Assembly: GCA_035550315.1 (NCBI GenBank)
Contig: DASZPL010000035.1
Location: 1 to 40,114 of the forward strand
Length of the DNA: 40,114 nt
Direction: 5' to 3'
Origin: DASZPL01 sp035550315
Lineage (GTDB): Bacteria > Actinomycetota > Actinomycetes > JAFAQI01
A model generated the notes under the pieces. That model made no database searches. It was given only the letters and a program-made list of their open reading frames with translations, and was not told where the DNA came from. Below, in pieces: positions 38,449 to 40,114 of this stretch; position 1 is the stretch's first letter, and the number at the start of each line of letters is the position of its first letter. A program made the position numbers and the translations under genes.

Positions 38449-39717
38449 ATGACCGCGCGCCCGGCGTCGCCTACTAGCGGCCCTGCGACGGTCGCCGCGC
38501 CGAGCGACGTAGCGATTGACCTGGAGCGGTGGCCGGGCCTGGCACCGCCCTCGAACGCACCGCTGCACGCCGAGGCGGCTCGCCGGCTCGTGCGCCGCGC
38601 CGCGCGCCTCGCCGAGATCCGGGTCGAGTTTCCGGAGGGGTCGTCGTGGGGTCCGGACACCGCGCCCGCGATCGTGCTGCGCGACCCGGACGCGTTGTTC
38701 ACCCGGCTTGGGCGCGACGTGCTGATCGGCTTCGGCGAGTCGTTCATGGCCGCGGAATGGGACAGCGACGCGTTGGTCGACGTGCTCGCCCGGCTCGCCG
38801 GCCGGGTCGACCGCCTGGTGCCGCGCCCGCTGCAGCGGCTGCGCAGCTGGGTCGAGGCGCACCGGCCCCCGGCGGAGGACAACGACCAGGACGGCGCCCG
38901 GCGCAACATCGCGCGCCACTACGACTTGTCGAACGAGATGTTCGCGCTCTTCCTGGACGAGACGCTGACGTATTCGTCGGCCTTGTTCGAGACACCGGAC
39001 GAGCCGCTCGTCGACGGCCAGCGACGCAAGGTGCAACGCATCCTCGACATCGCCGGCGTGACCACCGGGTCGCGGGTGTTGGAGATCGGCACCGGGTGGG
39101 GTGAGCTCGCGATCCAGGCAGCCCACCGCGGCGCCCAAGTCACCACGCTGACGTTGTCGGTCGAGCAGGCGGAGTTGGCGCGACAGCGGATCGCCGCCGC
39201 CGGCGTCAGTGACCGGATCGACCTGCGGGTGCAGGACTACCGCGACGTCACCGGCGAGTTCGACGCCATCGTCAGCGTCGAGATGATCGAGGCGGTCGGT
39301 GAGCGGTGGTGGCCGACGTACTTCCGGGCGATCGATGCGCTGCTCGCTCCCGGCGGGCGCGTCGGACTACAGGCGATCGTGATGCCGCACGACCGGCTGC
39401 TGGCGAGCCGGCGGTCGTGGACCTGGATCCACAAGTACATCTTCCCGGGCGGCCTGCTGCTGTCCGAGCAAGCGATCGACGAGGTCTGCGCGAAGCACAC
39501 CGCGCTGCGCGTCGTCGACCGGTTGCATCTCGGTTCGTCGTACGCCGAGACACTGCGGGCGTGGCGCGAGCGGTTCACCGCCAACCGCGAAGCGATCGCG
39601 GCGCTGGGCTTCGACGACGTGTTCCAGCGAATGTGGACGTTCTATTTGTCCTACTGCGAGGGCGGATTTCGCGCGGGCTATCTCGACGATGTCCAGCTCA
39701 CACTCACGAGGGGGTGA
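38449..39717 (+). CDS. Cyclopropane-fatty-acid synthase-family methyltransferase
   Basis: A 422-residue SAM methyltransferase that would add a methylene or methyl group to an unsaturated acyl chain of a phospholipid. The family marks are RNIARHYDLSNEMFALFLDE (about 155-174), VLEIGTGWG (motif I, about 204-212), VSVEMIEAVGERWW (bicarbonate/active-site region) and the C-terminal YCEGGFRAGYLDD. The N-terminal ~140 residues are the lipid-binding domain. It is the full family length. It converges on the truncated hydrolase, with a 14-base overlap. A membrane-modifying role is likely; it could equally make a tuberculostearic-type branched acid. Confidence 0.92.
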   Translation: MTARPASPTSGPATVAAPSDVAIDLERWPGLAPPSNAPLHAEAARRLVRRAARLAEIRVEFPEGSSWGPDTAPAIVLRDPDALFTRLGRDVLIGFGESFMAAEWDSDALVDVLARLAGRVDRLVPRPLQRLRSWVEAHRPPAEDNDQDGARRNIARHYDLSNEMFALFLDETLTYSSALFETPDEPLVDGQRRKVQRILDIAGVTTGSRVLEIGTGWGELAIQAAHRGAQVTTLTLSVEQAELARQRIAAAGVSDRIDLRVQDYRDVTGEFDAIVSVEMIEAVGERWWPTYFRAIDALLAPGGRVGLQAIVMPHDRLLASRRSWTWIHKYIFPGGLLLSEQAIDEVCAKHTALRVVDRLHLGSSYAETLRAWRERFTANREAIAALGFDDVFQRMWTFYLSYCEGGFRAGYLDDVQLTLTRG

Positions 39718-40114
39718 GCGCAGCGTCGAGGGTGCGCAGCGTGAAATTGGTCGCGAGCCGGTGCCAGCGGCCGGCGCGCACCAGCATCGCGTGACCGCCG
39801 ACGACCCGCACGTACTCGACCGAAGCACCGGCCTGCTCGGCGGCGCGGGCAAAGCCGGCTGACCGCCGCGGCGACGTGGTTCGGTCGTTGCCGCCGTGCA
39901 CGACCAGCAGCGCCTTGCCGGCGAGCCGGTCCGCCGAGTCAGCGCGCTCGATCCAGGGGGCGAGCGCACAGACCCCGACGACCGACGGATCGTCGGCGAC
40001 GTGCAAGGCGGTCCGGCCGCCCATCGAATGACCGACCAGCACGATCGGCACCGCGCCGTGCTGGCGTCGCACCTCGTCGAGCGCCCACCGGGCGTCAGCA
40101 ACCGGCGACTGCTG
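39704..40114 (-). CDS. Alpha/beta hydrolase, 3' part (5' end beyond the window)
   Basis: 137 codons open to the edge of the window, so the N-terminus is missing. LVGHSMGGRTALHV holds the nucleophile serine (G-H-S-M-G), LVVHGGNDRTTSP the acid region and VGGHAMLVRA the histidine. A small serine hydrolase of the dienelactone/lysophospholipase type is likely. It overlaps the CFA-type gene end by 14 bases. Without the start no more can be said. Confidence 0.85.
   Translation of the reverse strand, partial: QQSPVADARWALDEVRRQHGAVPIVLVGHSMGGRTALHVADDPSVVGVCALAPWIERADSADRLAGKALLVVHGGNDRTTSPRRSAGFARAAEQAGASVEYVRVVGGHAMLVRAGRWHRLATNFTLRTLDAALTPS

Overview
The window is high-GC DNA from an actinobacterium. 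The grounds are very dense GC-rich coding, GTG starts, several promoters arranged for leaderless transcripts, a SARP/BTAD regulator, an F420/deazaflavin-type (DDN-like) protein, a WS/DGAT acyltransferase, a cyclopropane-fatty-acid-type methyltransferase, and paired acyl-CoA dehydrogenases of the steroid-degrading type. I cannot name the genus. There are no RNA genes, insertion sequences or CRISPR arrays. No gap between genes exceeds about 300 bases.

Bases 1-21,000 hold a catabolic island built around acyl-CoA chemistry. It has a truncated thiolase, three acyl-CoA dehydrogenases, two AMP-forming acyl-CoA ligases, four SDR oxidoreductases, an alcohol/aldehyde dehydrogenase pair, an SCP2-type thiolase next to an HMG-CoA-synthase-like/OB-fold fusion protein, an Old Yellow Enzyme relative and several accessory genes. 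Seven transcription units in this part each start just downstream of the same 17-bp palindrome, TCTGACG-N3-CGTCAGA. Most of these units have a TAnnnT -10 hexamer exactly 6 nt before a GTG or ATG, so they look like one regulon of leaderless messages under one repressor, probably TetR-like, that is not encoded here. The enzyme set fits oxidation of an alcohol or aldehyde to an acid, CoA activation and beta-oxidation of a branched, terpenoid or steroid-like acyl chain; the substrate itself is inference.

Bases 21,540-27,131 hold a signalling island unlike its neighbours. It contains a histidine kinase with two complete membrane-plus-kinase modules in one chain, a single-domain receiver, a protein joining a receiver, a class III nucleotide cyclase and a SARP DNA-binding/BTAD region, and, divergently, a stand-alone cyclic-nucleotide-binding domain. 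Together these could form a phosphorelay that controls both transcription and cyclic-nucleotide production. This is the best candidate for an undescribed system.

Bases 27,088-40,114 hold a methyltransferase, a GNAT acetyltransferase and then a second catabolic block like the mycobacterial igr (steroid side-chain) genes: SDR, Ltp2-like aldolase, a ChsH2-DUF35-ChsH1 fusion, and a divergent ChsE1/ChsE2-like dehydrogenase pair. This block lacks the TCTGACG operator. After it come WS/DGAT, a MaoC-like dehydratase, an MFS transporter, a small membrane protein, a cyclopropane-synthase-type methyltransferase and a truncated alpha/beta hydrolase. Three families of hairpin-forming intergenic sequence occur; two of them are present twice.
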